From contig NZ_LGKP01000008.1 in NCBI RefSeq assembly GCF_001306135.1, positions 186,001-250,000 on the forward strand: a stretch of DNA of 64,000 bases, written 5' to 3'. Numbering within the stretch: the first letter of the stretch is position 1; each line of letters opens with the position of its first letter. A program made the translations under genes and the position numbers. The DNA is from Herpetosiphon geysericola. GTDB lineage: Bacteria; Chloroflexota; Chloroflexia; Chloroflexales; Herpetosiphonaceae. The notes under the pieces were generated by a model. That model searched no databases and was not told where the DNA came from. It was given only the letters and a program-made list of their open reading frames with translations. Shown here piece after piece: positions 17,351 through 26,035 of the stretch.

Positions 17351-18130
17351 TTATTCGTAAGCAATCCCTAGATCAGTGGCAACAGCTTGCCAGCGGGGAT
17401 CATCACGCAGCCGCTTGATTGCTCGGCTCCGCAGGGTATGCACATGGCTTACGGTAGTTTCCAACGTCCGGCTAATCGCATTGTCATCTAGGCCGGTAAT
17501 ATATTTCAGCCACAATGCGGCTAATTGGTTATGTGAACGGGGATGTTCCCGTAAATAGGCGTTTAAACAGGCCGAGATGCGCTCCTTGGTTTCATGTTGA
17601 ATAACAACTGTGGCAGGAGCAATGCTTTGGGTATCTTCCAGCACATCGTAACGATTTTGACCCTCGTCATTCATGCTTGGTTGATCGAGTGAATCAGCGG
17701 GGTATTTCGTCCAACGGCGCAAACTGCGCAAGGCATTGTTCATTTGCAAACGCACAAATTCCCAAAACGCCCCAGGTTTGCGGCAATCGTCAAAATGTTT
17801 GAGCACCCGCTCAATCGTTGCCTGGGCAATTTCCTCAGCTGGTTCAAAACGTTTAAGCATGGCATAGCTATAGACCATGCGGAAAAGCTCCGTATAGCCA
17901 TCCTCACGTCGACCGAACCCTTCGCGGCCAGAACATGCATCGTATAACGAAATCATGTAGGCGCAAATCAGCGTTTGATCAAGCGTGCCTTGAAAATCGG
18001 TCTGGCGACGGCGCATAGTTCGTTGTACCAGCTCGTCGATTGAGAGCAGTGTCCATCCATATTTCTTGATCAGAAGAGTTGCACGTTCGGTATAGAGCTG
18101 CTCGCTATCAGATAATTGGGTCTCGAACAT
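17351..18130 (-). CDS. RNA polymerase sigma-70-like factor (ECF-type)
   Basis: A 259-residue sigma factor with region 2 (FEPAEEIAQATIERVLKHF, then AFWEFVRLQMNNALRSLRRW) and region 4 (LNAYLREHPRSHNQLAALWLKYITGLDDNAISRTL, then a helix-turn-helix VSHVHTLRSRAIKRLRD). The N-terminal 100 residues are longer than in a minimal ECF factor. ATG 18130 follows AAAGGTG; the longer frame adds 14 unlikely residues. It lies between the CHAT protease gene (88 bases upstream) and the anti-sigma-like gene (20 bases downstream). A 6-bp hairpin (18156-18173) lies just before the start and may influence its translation. Confidence 0.85.
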   Translation of the reverse strand: MFETQLSDSEQLYTERATLLIKKYGWTLLSIDELVQRTMRRRQTDFQGTLDQTLICAYMISLYDACSGREGFGRREDGYTELFRMVYSYAMLKRFEPAEEIAQATIERVLKHFDDCRKPGAFWEFVRLQMNNALRSLRRWTKYPADSLDQPSMNDEGQNRYDVLEDTQSIAPATVVIQHETKERISACLNAYLREHPRSHNQLAALWLKYITGLDDNAISRTLETTVSHVHTLRSRAIKRLRDDPRWQAVATDLGIAYE

Positions 18131-18218
18131 GGTGCGCACCTTTGCTTTCAGGCGTGATGCTCCGAGAAGCATCGTAAACAGTTATACAATGGTCGAACGA
18201 ACAGTGGTTACTTACACT

Positions 18219-20825
18219 TTAGGCTTTGCCGATCACCATAAAGCCAGCCCAAAAGCGTGGATCAGCCAAGGGGCTGTCGTTGGACTGACCATCAAGTTCA
18301 AACGGAATCGCGCTCGTCGGTAGCTGCCAAATTTGGAACTGTTTAATAATATCAGCCCGCGTCAAGTCTCGTACAGCAATGACTGCGTGTTTAAGTGCAA
18401 CTGCAATTCGTACTCCGGCCTGTAATTCATGATAAAAACGATCCATCACGAACAACGCCGCCACGTCTGAGGCATTCCACAACGAGCAGAGCAAGCTCCG
18501 CGTGCCAGCATATAAAAACGCTCGTTGCAGGCCATATTGGTCGTCGCTGACTGCCACAAAACTCCGCCCGCTAACACAGGCGCTGAGCACAACCAAATCA
18601 GTGTCGATCTGCACATGATCCATAATCGTTTGGGCGCTCAAGCTTTCGTTGCCAAGAATGAGGTGCGAATTGAGTGGTTGCTGGGCATCATACACACAGT
18701 GCGAGGCAATGTGAATAATCCGCGCGTCGTGGGCATAGCGCAAAAATTGATCGGTGGCTAATGCGCCTGTCCAAGCTTGGCCGCCAACAAGTTTGGCAAT
18801 TTCTTGAGCTTCATGTTCTGCATAAATCAAGGCATCGTCGCCAACGCTGTTGTAGCCAAAGCAATACTGTTGCTGTTGGCTGCTGGCTGGGCGGCCCAAG
18901 GCATAGCGCACCAAAATTGTGGCACTTGGAGCCAAGGCGATGGCTGGGTTTTCCGCGCGCACCAGCCAATTGCTATCGCTGGTTTGCAAGGCCATAAACG
19001 GCACATCGTGCAACGGCCCATGCGGCACAACATACACCAAATCAAGCGTGCTTAGCAAACGTTCGTATGGCTCGATTAAGGCTTGCGAAATGGCCTTCAA
19101 AATTCGCGGTTGCAGCAAGCGATGATGGCCGCCATGGCCACGGGTGAGGTTCAAAGGATTAAAGCTATGTTGCTGAATGGTCGCATTGGTTGCCGTAATC
19201 GCGACGCTATATAAGGCTGGCTCAAGGCTAAAGTGGTGCAAAATTGGCGATTTGCGTTCGGCCAAGGCTGCTAAGAAGCGCAATGATCGGCCTAAAACAC
19301 CAACCGTAAAGTATTCAACAATCGCTGTGCGTTGATCAAGCTTGGCTTGGATTTCGGCCAAATTGGCACATTGTTGCGAAAGCTCAGCGGCTGGGCTTGC
19401 ATCGCCTGCTTGCAGCGCATCAAGGAACGCTCGCGAACGAGCGCGTTCAATATAATCGACAGCTTGGGCAGCATCGCCGCGCTCAATACACAGCACAACC
19501 ATATGCTCATAGACCTGTTGGGCGGTGCTAATCAGGCCCAATTTGGTATCTTCATCGCGGAACGAAGTGCGCAAATCTTCGATAATCGCAATCGATTCGG
19601 CAAAGGCTGCAAATGCTGCGTCGATCGCGCCGCTGCGCCGTTCTGCATCGCCCCGATGGTTGAGAATTAAGGCTAATTCATGGCGATTGTTTTGTTGGCG
19701 CGCCAATGCCTCTGCTTGGGCATAAATTGCCAAGGCTGCTTGATAATCGTGCATGCTACAGTAGAGCAAGCCCAAAAATGCCAACGAATCGCGCAAACTA
19801 TCGTCATTTGGCACAACGCTGGCCCGCGCTGCTTCAATACTAATCTGATAAGCCTGTTCGCTGGCCGCCAAATCGCCTGCTAAATGCTTCAAAAAGCCAA
19901 TGTGCCAATACAAATTAGCCAAATCGCCAACCGTATCAAGGCTTTCATAGAGTGCCGCCGAACGGCTGAAATAGCTGTCGGCCTCATCCCAACGGCATAA
20001 ATAGAGCAAATTTGAGCCAACTTCGTAGAGCGCGTGGGCTTCGCGATAGCGATTGCCAGCCCGTTGCAAAGCCTCCAAGGCTTGTAAACTTAGCTCCAGC
20101 GCCTGTTCTGGGCGTTGCAAATGATTCGCCAAAATGCTCTGATTGAGCAAACTATGGCCTTGATAGAGCCAATTTTGCACCTGCTGAGCATGCTGCTGCT
20201 GCTCAATATAATGTTGAATTGCTTGGTCGTAGGCTCCACGAAACCAAGCCAAGGTGCCCAAACTATTAATCACCATCGGCAATAAATCGGCTTCGAGGTG
20301 GATGTCGTCGCGCAATTGTTGCAATACACTTTGGGCAAGTGCATACTGGCGTTCAAGCCGCATTTGAATAATGGCCTGGTAGAGCTGCAAAAGTTGCTGC
20401 TGACGCGGATTAACTTGCGGAATGCTGGTTGCTTGCTCTAAGACCTTGGCGATGGTTGGCCATTCGCGCCGCGCCGAAAGCAATTCTAAGTAAGATTCAA
20501 GGTAGTAGAGCCAGCGTTGCAGTTCAAAATTCCATGCCTCTGCGACTAGACGATTGAGTTGTTGCTGGCTATACTCAAAGGCAGCAGCAAAAACTTCATG
20601 TTCGCGGTGGGGAAGGTTAGTCAAGGCTGGAGCTTCACGCAATTCATACCAACCGTGATCATGGTGCTTGAGCATAAATGTGCTTTGGCAAAAACGCTCA
20701 ATTTGTTCGGGTGAGTACGGTGTGAGGCTAGCCAACTGAGCAGAATCACACCAACGCAAGAGCCAGATGTAAGATGTAAGTGCCGGTGCAACCGTTGATT
20801 CAAAGGCATCATCAAGTAAAACCAT
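18219..20825 (-). CDS. TPR-CHAT protein (caspase-like cysteine protease)
   Basis: About 868 residues. The N-terminal two-thirds is helical with many tetratricopeptide repeats (for example ALYEVGSNLLYLCRWDEADSYF and LALILNHRGDAERRSGAIDAAFAAF). The C-terminal 300 residues form a CHAT domain: IIHIASHC holds the catalytic His (about 709) and LVVLSACVSG the catalytic Cys (about 750), followed by GLQRAFLYAGTRSLLCSLW. Both dyad residues are present, so it should be an active protease triggered through its TPRs. A second ATG 12 codons upstream (20861) is possible, but 20825 has AAGGGTGAT. The sigma and anti-sigma genes lie directly downstream on the same strand. Confidence 0.88.
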   Translation of the reverse strand: MVLLDDAFESTVAPALTSYIWLLRWCDSAQLASLTPYSPEQIERFCQSTFMLKHHDHGWYELREAPALTNLPHREHEVFAAAFEYSQQQLNRLVAEAWNFELQRWLYYLESYLELLSARREWPTIAKVLEQATSIPQVNPRQQQLLQLYQAIIQMRLERQYALAQSVLQQLRDDIHLEADLLPMVINSLGTLAWFRGAYDQAIQHYIEQQQHAQQVQNWLYQGHSLLNQSILANHLQRPEQALELSLQALEALQRAGNRYREAHALYEVGSNLLYLCRWDEADSYFSRSAALYESLDTVGDLANLYWHIGFLKHLAGDLAASEQAYQISIEAARASVVPNDDSLRDSLAFLGLLYCSMHDYQAALAIYAQAEALARQQNNRHELALILNHRGDAERRSGAIDAAFAAFAESIAIIEDLRTSFRDEDTKLGLISTAQQVYEHMVVLCIERGDAAQAVDYIERARSRAFLDALQAGDASPAAELSQQCANLAEIQAKLDQRTAIVEYFTVGVLGRSLRFLAALAERKSPILHHFSLEPALYSVAITATNATIQQHSFNPLNLTRGHGGHHRLLQPRILKAISQALIEPYERLLSTLDLVYVVPHGPLHDVPFMALQTSDSNWLVRAENPAIALAPSATILVRYALGRPASSQQQQYCFGYNSVGDDALIYAEHEAQEIAKLVGGQAWTGALATDQFLRYAHDARIIHIASHCVYDAQQPLNSHLILGNESLSAQTIMDHVQIDTDLVVLSACVSGRSFVAVSDDQYGLQRAFLYAGTRSLLCSLWNASDVAALFVMDRFYHELQAGVRIAVALKHAVIAVRDLTRADIIKQFQIWQLPTSAIPFELDGQSNDSPLADPRFWAGFMVIGKA

Positions 20826-20900
20826 ACCATCACCCTTGGTGTATGCAACGCCATCCAGCATGCCTAGGTTTGTGAGAGGCCAGGCAGACTATCCGCGTAA

Positions 20901-20929
20901 TTGAAGCAAAGTACTAGCGCTACTATACT
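20901..20929 (+). promoter_or_regulatory. Sigma-70-type promoter for the zincin gene
   Basis: TTGAAG (20901-20906), a 17-base spacer and TATACT (20924-20929) lie 62 bases before the ATG at 20992. It sits in the divergent gap shared with the CHAT gene, so regulation of the two may be linked. Confidence 0.6.
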
Positions 20930-20991
20930 CGATTTTGATCGGCTTTGCTACCGAAGTAGCCCTTGTTTTGTGACATTGGGGGAATGCGATC

Positions 20992-23022
20992 ATGTCCACA
21001 CCACACGCCCAAGTTTATTTCAACCGCTACAATCTTTTTAATACAACACCGAACCCAGCCCCAAGCGGCAATACCGATTGGTACACCAATCAGCCAAGTC
21101 TGCAATTAAGCAATCCACACTTGGTGCAACGTGTGCCCAGCCAGCTTGCCTTGCTCAGCAATTGGGCCTTGCCAGCTGCCAATCTGCTGGGCCTCCAAGA
21201 CCTCAATTGGGCCTTTTGTGTTTATGATCTGCAACAACAGCTCGTCGCCAACGCCAACAGCGACGATTTACCGAATTATCCAACTGCCTATGCCCAGGTT
21301 CAAGCGAGCTATACCACAACCCAAACCACGAACGCAACCAAAGTGTGTTTATTTAATGTTTTGGTAGCGATCGAATGGGTGCCGAGCGCTGGCGAGCTTA
21401 ATCAATTGCAATGGGCTTTTCGGCGGGCCTCAGATTTCTTGTTTGATGTGAGCAATGGCACGATGGCTTTTGGCCAAGTGGTGTTTGGTGGCGTTGATAA
21501 GATGCGCGCCGCTGATATTCAAATTTTGGCTTCCAATCGCTATCATCCACGCAGTTGGCGTGAAGGGTTGTACACCGATTCCAAGCATATGCCAATTCGC
21601 TTAGGCCGTGGCATGTGGGAACGTCAAGGTAGTTTTAGCATTCCTTGGCACGAGCCAGAGGGCTATCGGGTGATTGTGCACGAATGGATGCACTATGCAA
21701 TTGGTTTGCGCGATCAATATATTAATTCAAATAATGCTGAGCATCCAGATTTGGCCTTGCCCTCGTTCAACCCAACCGCTGAGTCGATTATGGCCCACTT
21801 GGTTGGGTCGAGCGAAGTAATGCGAATTGAAGGTGGCGACGATGTTTGGCAGCCTTTCCGCGCTCAAACTGGGGCTGGCTTGCCCTACAGCGCGATGGCA
21901 ACTGCGCCATTTGATCAGCCGCGCATTGGGCCAGAACGCTTGCCCTTGCCCTTGCCTGTGTTTCAGCATGGCTTTGGCAGTAATCCAGTGGCTGAAGTTG
22001 CCACCATCACGATTAACGATACGCCAATTGCCAACCTCAATCGTGGCTGGGTCTATTTGTTGCGCGGCAGCCTAAATGCGCCAACCACAATTATTCCCCA
22101 AGGTAGCCTCGATTCGCGGGTGCATTCGCAGGGCTTTAAGTTGCTTGGCGCGAATGCAGATGATTATGTGCTGGTGATTGGCGACCGTGCCAATGGCACA
22201 ACGGCGGTCTATGTTGCGCAACTTGAGGGCAATCCACCTGAACTTAACTGGATTGAATGCACGCCAAGCCAATTTCCTTTGGTGGCGGTAATGCCCTATG
22301 GCTCAGTGGTGCAAGGTTCGTACAGCGTCAAAGTTGTGACCCAAGCGGGCCTAATTCCGACCGCGATCTACGTTGCTGCTGCTGGCGAGCAAAATGCCTA
22401 TGCTGTTGATAGTAATGGCGTGGTTAATAATTTGCCGTCGCTTGATGGCACAGCCTTCTTGGTGTTTGAAGGCCAAACTGGGATTCAATTGGCGGTTGTG
22501 GCCTATTCCGAGGGCGGAAATCCACCCAGCCACAATCCAACTGCACCCATTCCCTTAACTGCTGGCTCCTCGGAAGGCAATTTGATGGTCTTTTTCAATC
22601 AAGCTGCCGAAAGTCGGGCCAGCGAACTTAACCATTTGCGGGTGATTACTACAACGATGTATGGCTCGTGCAGCAGCTTTCCGAACACAACTGGAAGTGC
22701 CCAAAGCCGGGGTTATATTTTTGCCTTGGCCAGCAATGCAGCTTTGCCCAGCGATGTTGGGGCGAGTGTGCCACTCAAGCCAACCTTGGTGCTCAACTAC
22801 GATAATGCCGCCTTGCTGAGCCTTGGCACAACTAACGGGATTGCCGGGGTCTTGAAGGTATATAGCGCCAACGGAACCACCCCACAGGCTGAAGCTTCTA
22901 AGCATTTTGTTGATCGTGGCTATGTGGCTTTGGCCCTAAATGCTACGAGTGCCAGCGGTTTATTTGCCAGCACACCAGCGCCTGAGTTCTTTCGACTCTA
23001 TGGCCAACAATTCTCGATTTAA
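20992..23022 (+). CDS. Zincin-like metalloprotease with CLCA-type HEXXHXXXGXXD motif
   Basis: A 676-residue protein with no signal peptide or membrane segment that I can see. Residues 230-241 read HEWMHYAIGLRD followed by QY. This is HEXXHXXXGXXD, the spacing known for the CLCA family zincin domain (HEXXHXXXGXXDE), not the metzincin spacing; the Glu after Asp is Gln here. The region before it (WVPSAGELNQLQWAFRRASDFLFD) fits a zincin helix. The C-terminal 350 residues are beta-rich, with Ig-like or propeller-like repeats, and unassigned. It is divergent from the TPR-CHAT gene. Peptidase function is inferred from the motif. Confidence 0.65.
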   Translation: MSTPHAQVYFNRYNLFNTTPNPAPSGNTDWYTNQPSLQLSNPHLVQRVPSQLALLSNWALPAANLLGLQDLNWAFCVYDLQQQLVANANSDDLPNYPTAYAQVQASYTTTQTTNATKVCLFNVLVAIEWVPSAGELNQLQWAFRRASDFLFDVSNGTMAFGQVVFGGVDKMRAADIQILASNRYHPRSWREGLYTDSKHMPIRLGRGMWERQGSFSIPWHEPEGYRVIVHEWMHYAIGLRDQYINSNNAEHPDLALPSFNPTAESIMAHLVGSSEVMRIEGGDDVWQPFRAQTGAGLPYSAMATAPFDQPRIGPERLPLPLPVFQHGFGSNPVAEVATITINDTPIANLNRGWVYLLRGSLNAPTTIIPQGSLDSRVHSQGFKLLGANADDYVLVIGDRANGTTAVYVAQLEGNPPELNWIECTPSQFPLVAVMPYGSVVQGSYSVKVVTQAGLIPTAIYVAAAGEQNAYAVDSNGVVNNLPSLDGTAFLVFEGQTGIQLAVVAYSEGGNPPSHNPTAPIPLTAGSSEGNLMVFFNQAAESRASELNHLRVITTTMYGSCSSFPNTTGSAQSRGYIFALASNAALPSDVGASVPLKPTLVLNYDNAALLSLGTTNGIAGVLKVYSANGTTPQAEASKHFVDRGYVALALNATSASGLFASTPAPEFFRLYGQQFSI

Positions 23023-23030
23023 GCAGCAGC

Positions 23031-23060
23031 AAGCGCCCATGGTTTTGGCCATGGGCGCTT
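23031..23060. terminator. Bidirectional hairpin between convergent genes
   Basis: A perfect 12-bp stem (23031-23042 with 23049-23060) and 6-base loop right after the zincin stop. It can end transcription from both sides. T runs are weak. Confidence 0.6.
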
Positions 23061-23089
23061 GGTTGTTGGATGCAGATTGCGCTAAATAG

Positions 23090-23794
23090 TTAAAGTGTAC
23101 GGACGCTGCGCACTGGCTCATTGGGGCCAAGCAAGCTCATTGGTTGCTGCTGATTACTCGGATTATTGGGCTTGCTGGCGCTGGCTACAGTCCGGCGTAA
23201 GCGCCATTGCAAGGCAGCAATTTCCTCGGAGATCGCGCGCAAACTCTCAACTTCATCACGCAAATCTTCGACGACTGCCGACGAACCAAACTCAACCCGC
23301 TGCGGTTCGCGCAATGGGCGCCGAGGCCGCTGGGTCGAAACATCGCCAAGTTGCTCTTGCATCGTGCCCAACAAACTCATTAAATAGGCCCATGATTCGT
23401 TTTCTTGCTGGCTGACTTGCTTGGAATGCTGGCGTCGTTCGTTCATCCAGCCTTCGAGTTGGCAGTGCAAGCTATTCAAGCGCGTATCAAGATGCTCGAT
23501 CAGCGGGCGGCTAAAATCGGCGGGTTGGGCTGCCAATTTGGCCACCGTCGCTGGAAACGAAGTGTGTAGCGTTTCGAGCTGGTCTTGTAAATGACCAAGT
23601 GACGAGCCAAGTTGGGCTTGGCGGCGGGCTACAACCTCTTGCTCACCCAGCACATCGCTCAACAAGGCTTTAAGTTGCTGATTTTCTTGTTTGGCCCGCT
23701 GCTCCTGCTGGCCCAACAAATGCGGCACAAACCACAAGAGTAGCACGGCCAAAAGCAATAATGCGCCGCTCATCAATAAAAAGACAATCTGCAT
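23090..23794 (-). CDS. Membrane-anchored coiled-coil protein
   Basis: A 234-residue protein with one N-terminal transmembrane helix (about 3-25, IVFLLMSGALLLLAVLLLWF), then long Gln/Glu/Arg-rich coiled-coil stretches (about 30-75 and 165-200) and a Pro/Asn/Gln-rich tail. The layout resembles RmuC-like or septum-associated single-span proteins, but no family is recognised. ATG 23794 is chosen since GGAGG lies 7 bases before it; a further ATG six codons upstream lies before that site. It stands alone and converges with the zincin gene. Confidence 0.6.
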   Translation of the reverse strand: MQIVFLLMSGALLLLAVLLLWFVPHLLGQQEQRAKQENQQLKALLSDVLGEQEVVARRQAQLGSSLGHLQDQLETLHTSFPATVAKLAAQPADFSRPLIEHLDTRLNSLHCQLEGWMNERRQHSKQVSQQENESWAYLMSLLGTMQEQLGDVSTQRPRRPLREPQRVEFGSSAVVEDLRDEVESLRAISEEIAALQWRLRRTVASASKPNNPSNQQQPMSLLGPNEPVRSVRTL

Positions 23795-23966
23795 AACCAA
23801 CCTCCATTGCAAGTGCGATCAAGCTCCATTATAGAAAAAAGCCCGCTCGCTGAGAGGATGCAGGGGTTACAGCTTGATGACAGCTCACCGAAGGATGAAA
23901 AACGAGGGATGAAGGATGAAGCTGAATCTATGCTAAGCAATATTCGATTGGCACAACCTGTTTGAA

Positions 23967-24605
23967 TTAATCGAAATTCCCCAGCAAGCGGGCGAATGGG
24001 GCTAGCGATGGAATAATTGCCTGTTTGAGATAGGCTATAAGTCGCGTTTCGAACATGTGTAGGGCTGCTACAATTGGCTCAACTGGTCCAGCAGCAGCAT
24101 TCGTTTCAGCATAATCCCAAGCAAGCGGGTTGAGGTAGCGTTGAAGGGTTTCGATTGGCAGGCTGCCCTGCAAATCGCGTTTGGTATAGTGCAACACCAA
24201 CGGTAGCTTGCTGAAATTGCGCTTGTTGGCAGTTTGGATTCGGGCAATATGCTGGAGTTGCCGAATATTTTCTTGCAATTTATGGCGTTGCGAATCAGCC
24301 ACAAAAATTATAGCGTCAGCAATGCTGATCCAATGCTTGATATAACGCACATCCATTGCCGCGCCTGCTTGCCCAAGACAATGCAAGTGCAAGCGCCAAG
24401 CCCCAAGCTGTTGTTGCCCAAGCACACTACAGCTAACCAAACGAACTTCTTCGTGGGCATAGCGTTGTAGCGGGTAAATCAGTTGTTGGTGCTGCGCATA
24501 ATTGCTTGCAATATGCCGGATTGAGGAGCTTTTGCCGCTCGTGGCGGGGCCGCAATATATCACATTGCAATGAATGAGCTGATTAATTGCATCGAAAAAA
24601 GCCAT
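23967..24605 (-). CDS. MglA-like small GTPase
   Basis: A 212-residue Ras-like protein closest in pattern to MglA. The P-loop is GPATSGKS (19-26). The switch II region shows CLGQ where MglA has PGQ, followed by ADAIIFVADSQ, a strand typical of MglA. The base-recognition motif is TKRD (for N/TKXD). MglA sets polarity of gliding or pilus-driven motility with its GAP MglB. No mglB is adjacent; an orphan roadblock protein at 35055 might serve. The canonical DXXG Asp is absent, as in MglA. It is divergent from the AAA ATPase at 24721. AAGGGC precedes the start. Confidence 0.75.
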   Translation of the reverse strand: MAFFDAINQLIHCNVIYCGPATSGKSSSIRHIASNYAQHQQLIYPLQRYAHEEVRLVSCSVLGQQQLGAWRLHLHCLGQAGAAMDVRYIKHWISIADAIIFVADSQRHKLQENIRQLQHIARIQTANKRNFSKLPLVLHYTKRDLQGSLPIETLQRYLNPLAWDYAETNAAAGPVEPIVAALHMFETRLIAYLKQAIIPSLAPFARLLGNFD

Positions 24606-24720
24606 TTGCCCTTGATCATTTCAAAACTGATCCATTTAAGCGTTGTGACAACCATTGTCAACCAGTTGATTATACTTGAGCTAGCAACCGCGAGTTTTTA
24701 GCCTACAGGAGAATGCTCCC

Positions 24721-25950
24721 TTGAATAAAGAAACCTATATTAATGATGCGTTGCAGTTGTCGAGCCAATCGCTGACCTATATGGTGAGTCAGCAATTAGC
24801 CGCGCATTACCCGGATCAAGGCATTCTCCAAACTGGAGACTGCGATTTTGATGTGCGCAGCTATGCTGGGGCGGGCTTGTGTGAGGTTCAAACCCATCAA
24901 CACCCTTACCCACAAATTAACTATACCTGGTTACGGGGTGAGGAAGGTGGTGAGATTGCTCGTTCGTTGGAAAACGCTTGGCAAACCATTAGTTGGCAAG
25001 ACCAGAGCTTTGATTTGCTGCTGCTTTCGTGGACAGCTTATGGCACAACCTATAGTCTGCAATGGTTGATTGGCGCTTCACAAGCAGCTGTCGAAACGTT
25101 TTTCAGTGCAGTCTGCGATTGGAACACCGAAATTCGCGATGAAATTATGGTGTTCGATGAAGGCAGTTGGGAAAAAAGCCAAGAATTATACTATGCGATT
25201 AAAAATGCCTCGCTCGATAATTTGATTTTGCCTGGGACGCTCAAACACGATATTTTTCGCGATTTGCAGCGCTTTTTTGAAAGTAAAACCACCTACGAAC
25301 ACTATAATATTGCTTGGAAACGCGGGATCATTTTGGTTGGCCCGCCTGGCAACGGCAAAACCCATATGATCAAAGGGTTGTTGAATGCCTTGGAGTACCC
25401 ATGTTTGTACGTTAAAAGCTTCGATGCCCAATATTCGACCAATAACGCCAATATTCGGGCGGTGTTTGATCGGGCGCGGCGTAGTGCTCCCTGTATTGTG
25501 GTGCTCGAAGATTTAGATTCGTTGATCAACGATACCAACCGAGCCTTCTTTTTGAACGAAGTTGATGGTTTTAACGCAAATCAAGGGGTTGTGTTACTGG
25601 CGACGACCAACCATCCTGAGGCGATTGACCCAGCGATTATGAACCGCCCCAGCCGCTTTGATCGTAAATATTACTTTAGTTTGCCTGAATTGGCTGAGCG
25701 GATGGCCTACATTCAACAATGGAATACCGCGCTGCATAGCTCAACCCAACTCACTGAGCTAGGAATTCAACAAGCAGCTGAGGCTACCGACGGTTTTTCG
25801 TTTGCTTATTTGAAGGAATTATTTGTTTCGGCCTTGATGCGTTGGATCGATATTAAAGACCAAACCGATATGGATACCGTAATTTTGGAGCAAGCGACCT
25901 TCTTGCGTGAGCAAATGGTGACCGAGCAGCCTGAAGAAGACGAAGCCTAA
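24721..25950 (+). CDS. AAA family ATPase
   Basis: A 409-residue protein. The N-terminal 170 residues are not recognised. The AAA core follows: Walker A GPPGNGKT at 207-214, Walker B CIVVLEDLDSL, sensor 1 VVLLATTNHPEAID, and the second region of homology with arginine fingers NRPSRFDRKYYF. This resembles Cdc48/BCS1-type remodelling ATPases that act as hexamers on protein substrates. The start is TTG with AGGAGA 8 bases upstream; no in-frame ATG fits better. A TATACT box lies at 24671-24676. It is divergent from the MglA-like GTPase, which suggests a shared process, but this is inference. Confidence 0.82.
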   Translation: MNKETYINDALQLSSQSLTYMVSQQLAAHYPDQGILQTGDCDFDVRSYAGAGLCEVQTHQHPYPQINYTWLRGEEGGEIARSLENAWQTISWQDQSFDLLLLSWTAYGTTYSLQWLIGASQAAVETFFSAVCDWNTEIRDEIMVFDEGSWEKSQELYYAIKNASLDNLILPGTLKHDIFRDLQRFFESKTTYEHYNIAWKRGIILVGPPGNGKTHMIKGLLNALEYPCLYVKSFDAQYSTNNANIRAVFDRARRSAPCIVVLEDLDSLINDTNRAFFLNEVDGFNANQGVVLLATTNHPEAIDPAIMNRPSRFDRKYYFSLPELAERMAYIQQWNTALHSSTQLTELGIQQAAEATDGFSFAYLKELFVSALMRWIDIKDQTDMDTVILEQATFLREQMVTEQPEEDEA

Positions 25951-25982
25951 TTGTTGCGCGTTATGCTGGATTTGGCTCAAGC

Positions 25983-26024
25983 AAGGAGGGCATGATCAGG
26001 ATTGATCATGCCCTCCTTACCCGG
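25983..26024. terminator. Strong bidirectional terminator
   Basis: A perfect 16-bp stem (25983-25998 with 26003-26018) with a 4-base loop between the convergent AAA ATPase and phosphotransferase genes. Confidence 0.8.
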
Positions 26025-26035
26025 TTAGATAACGC

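Noticed and set aside
20992-23022. Metzincin (M7/M10-type) assignment of the HEXXH protein
   Set aside because: The spacing is HEXXH-X3-G-X2-D, one residue longer than the metzincin HEXXH-X2-G-X2-H/D, so the CLCA-type spacing was preferred.
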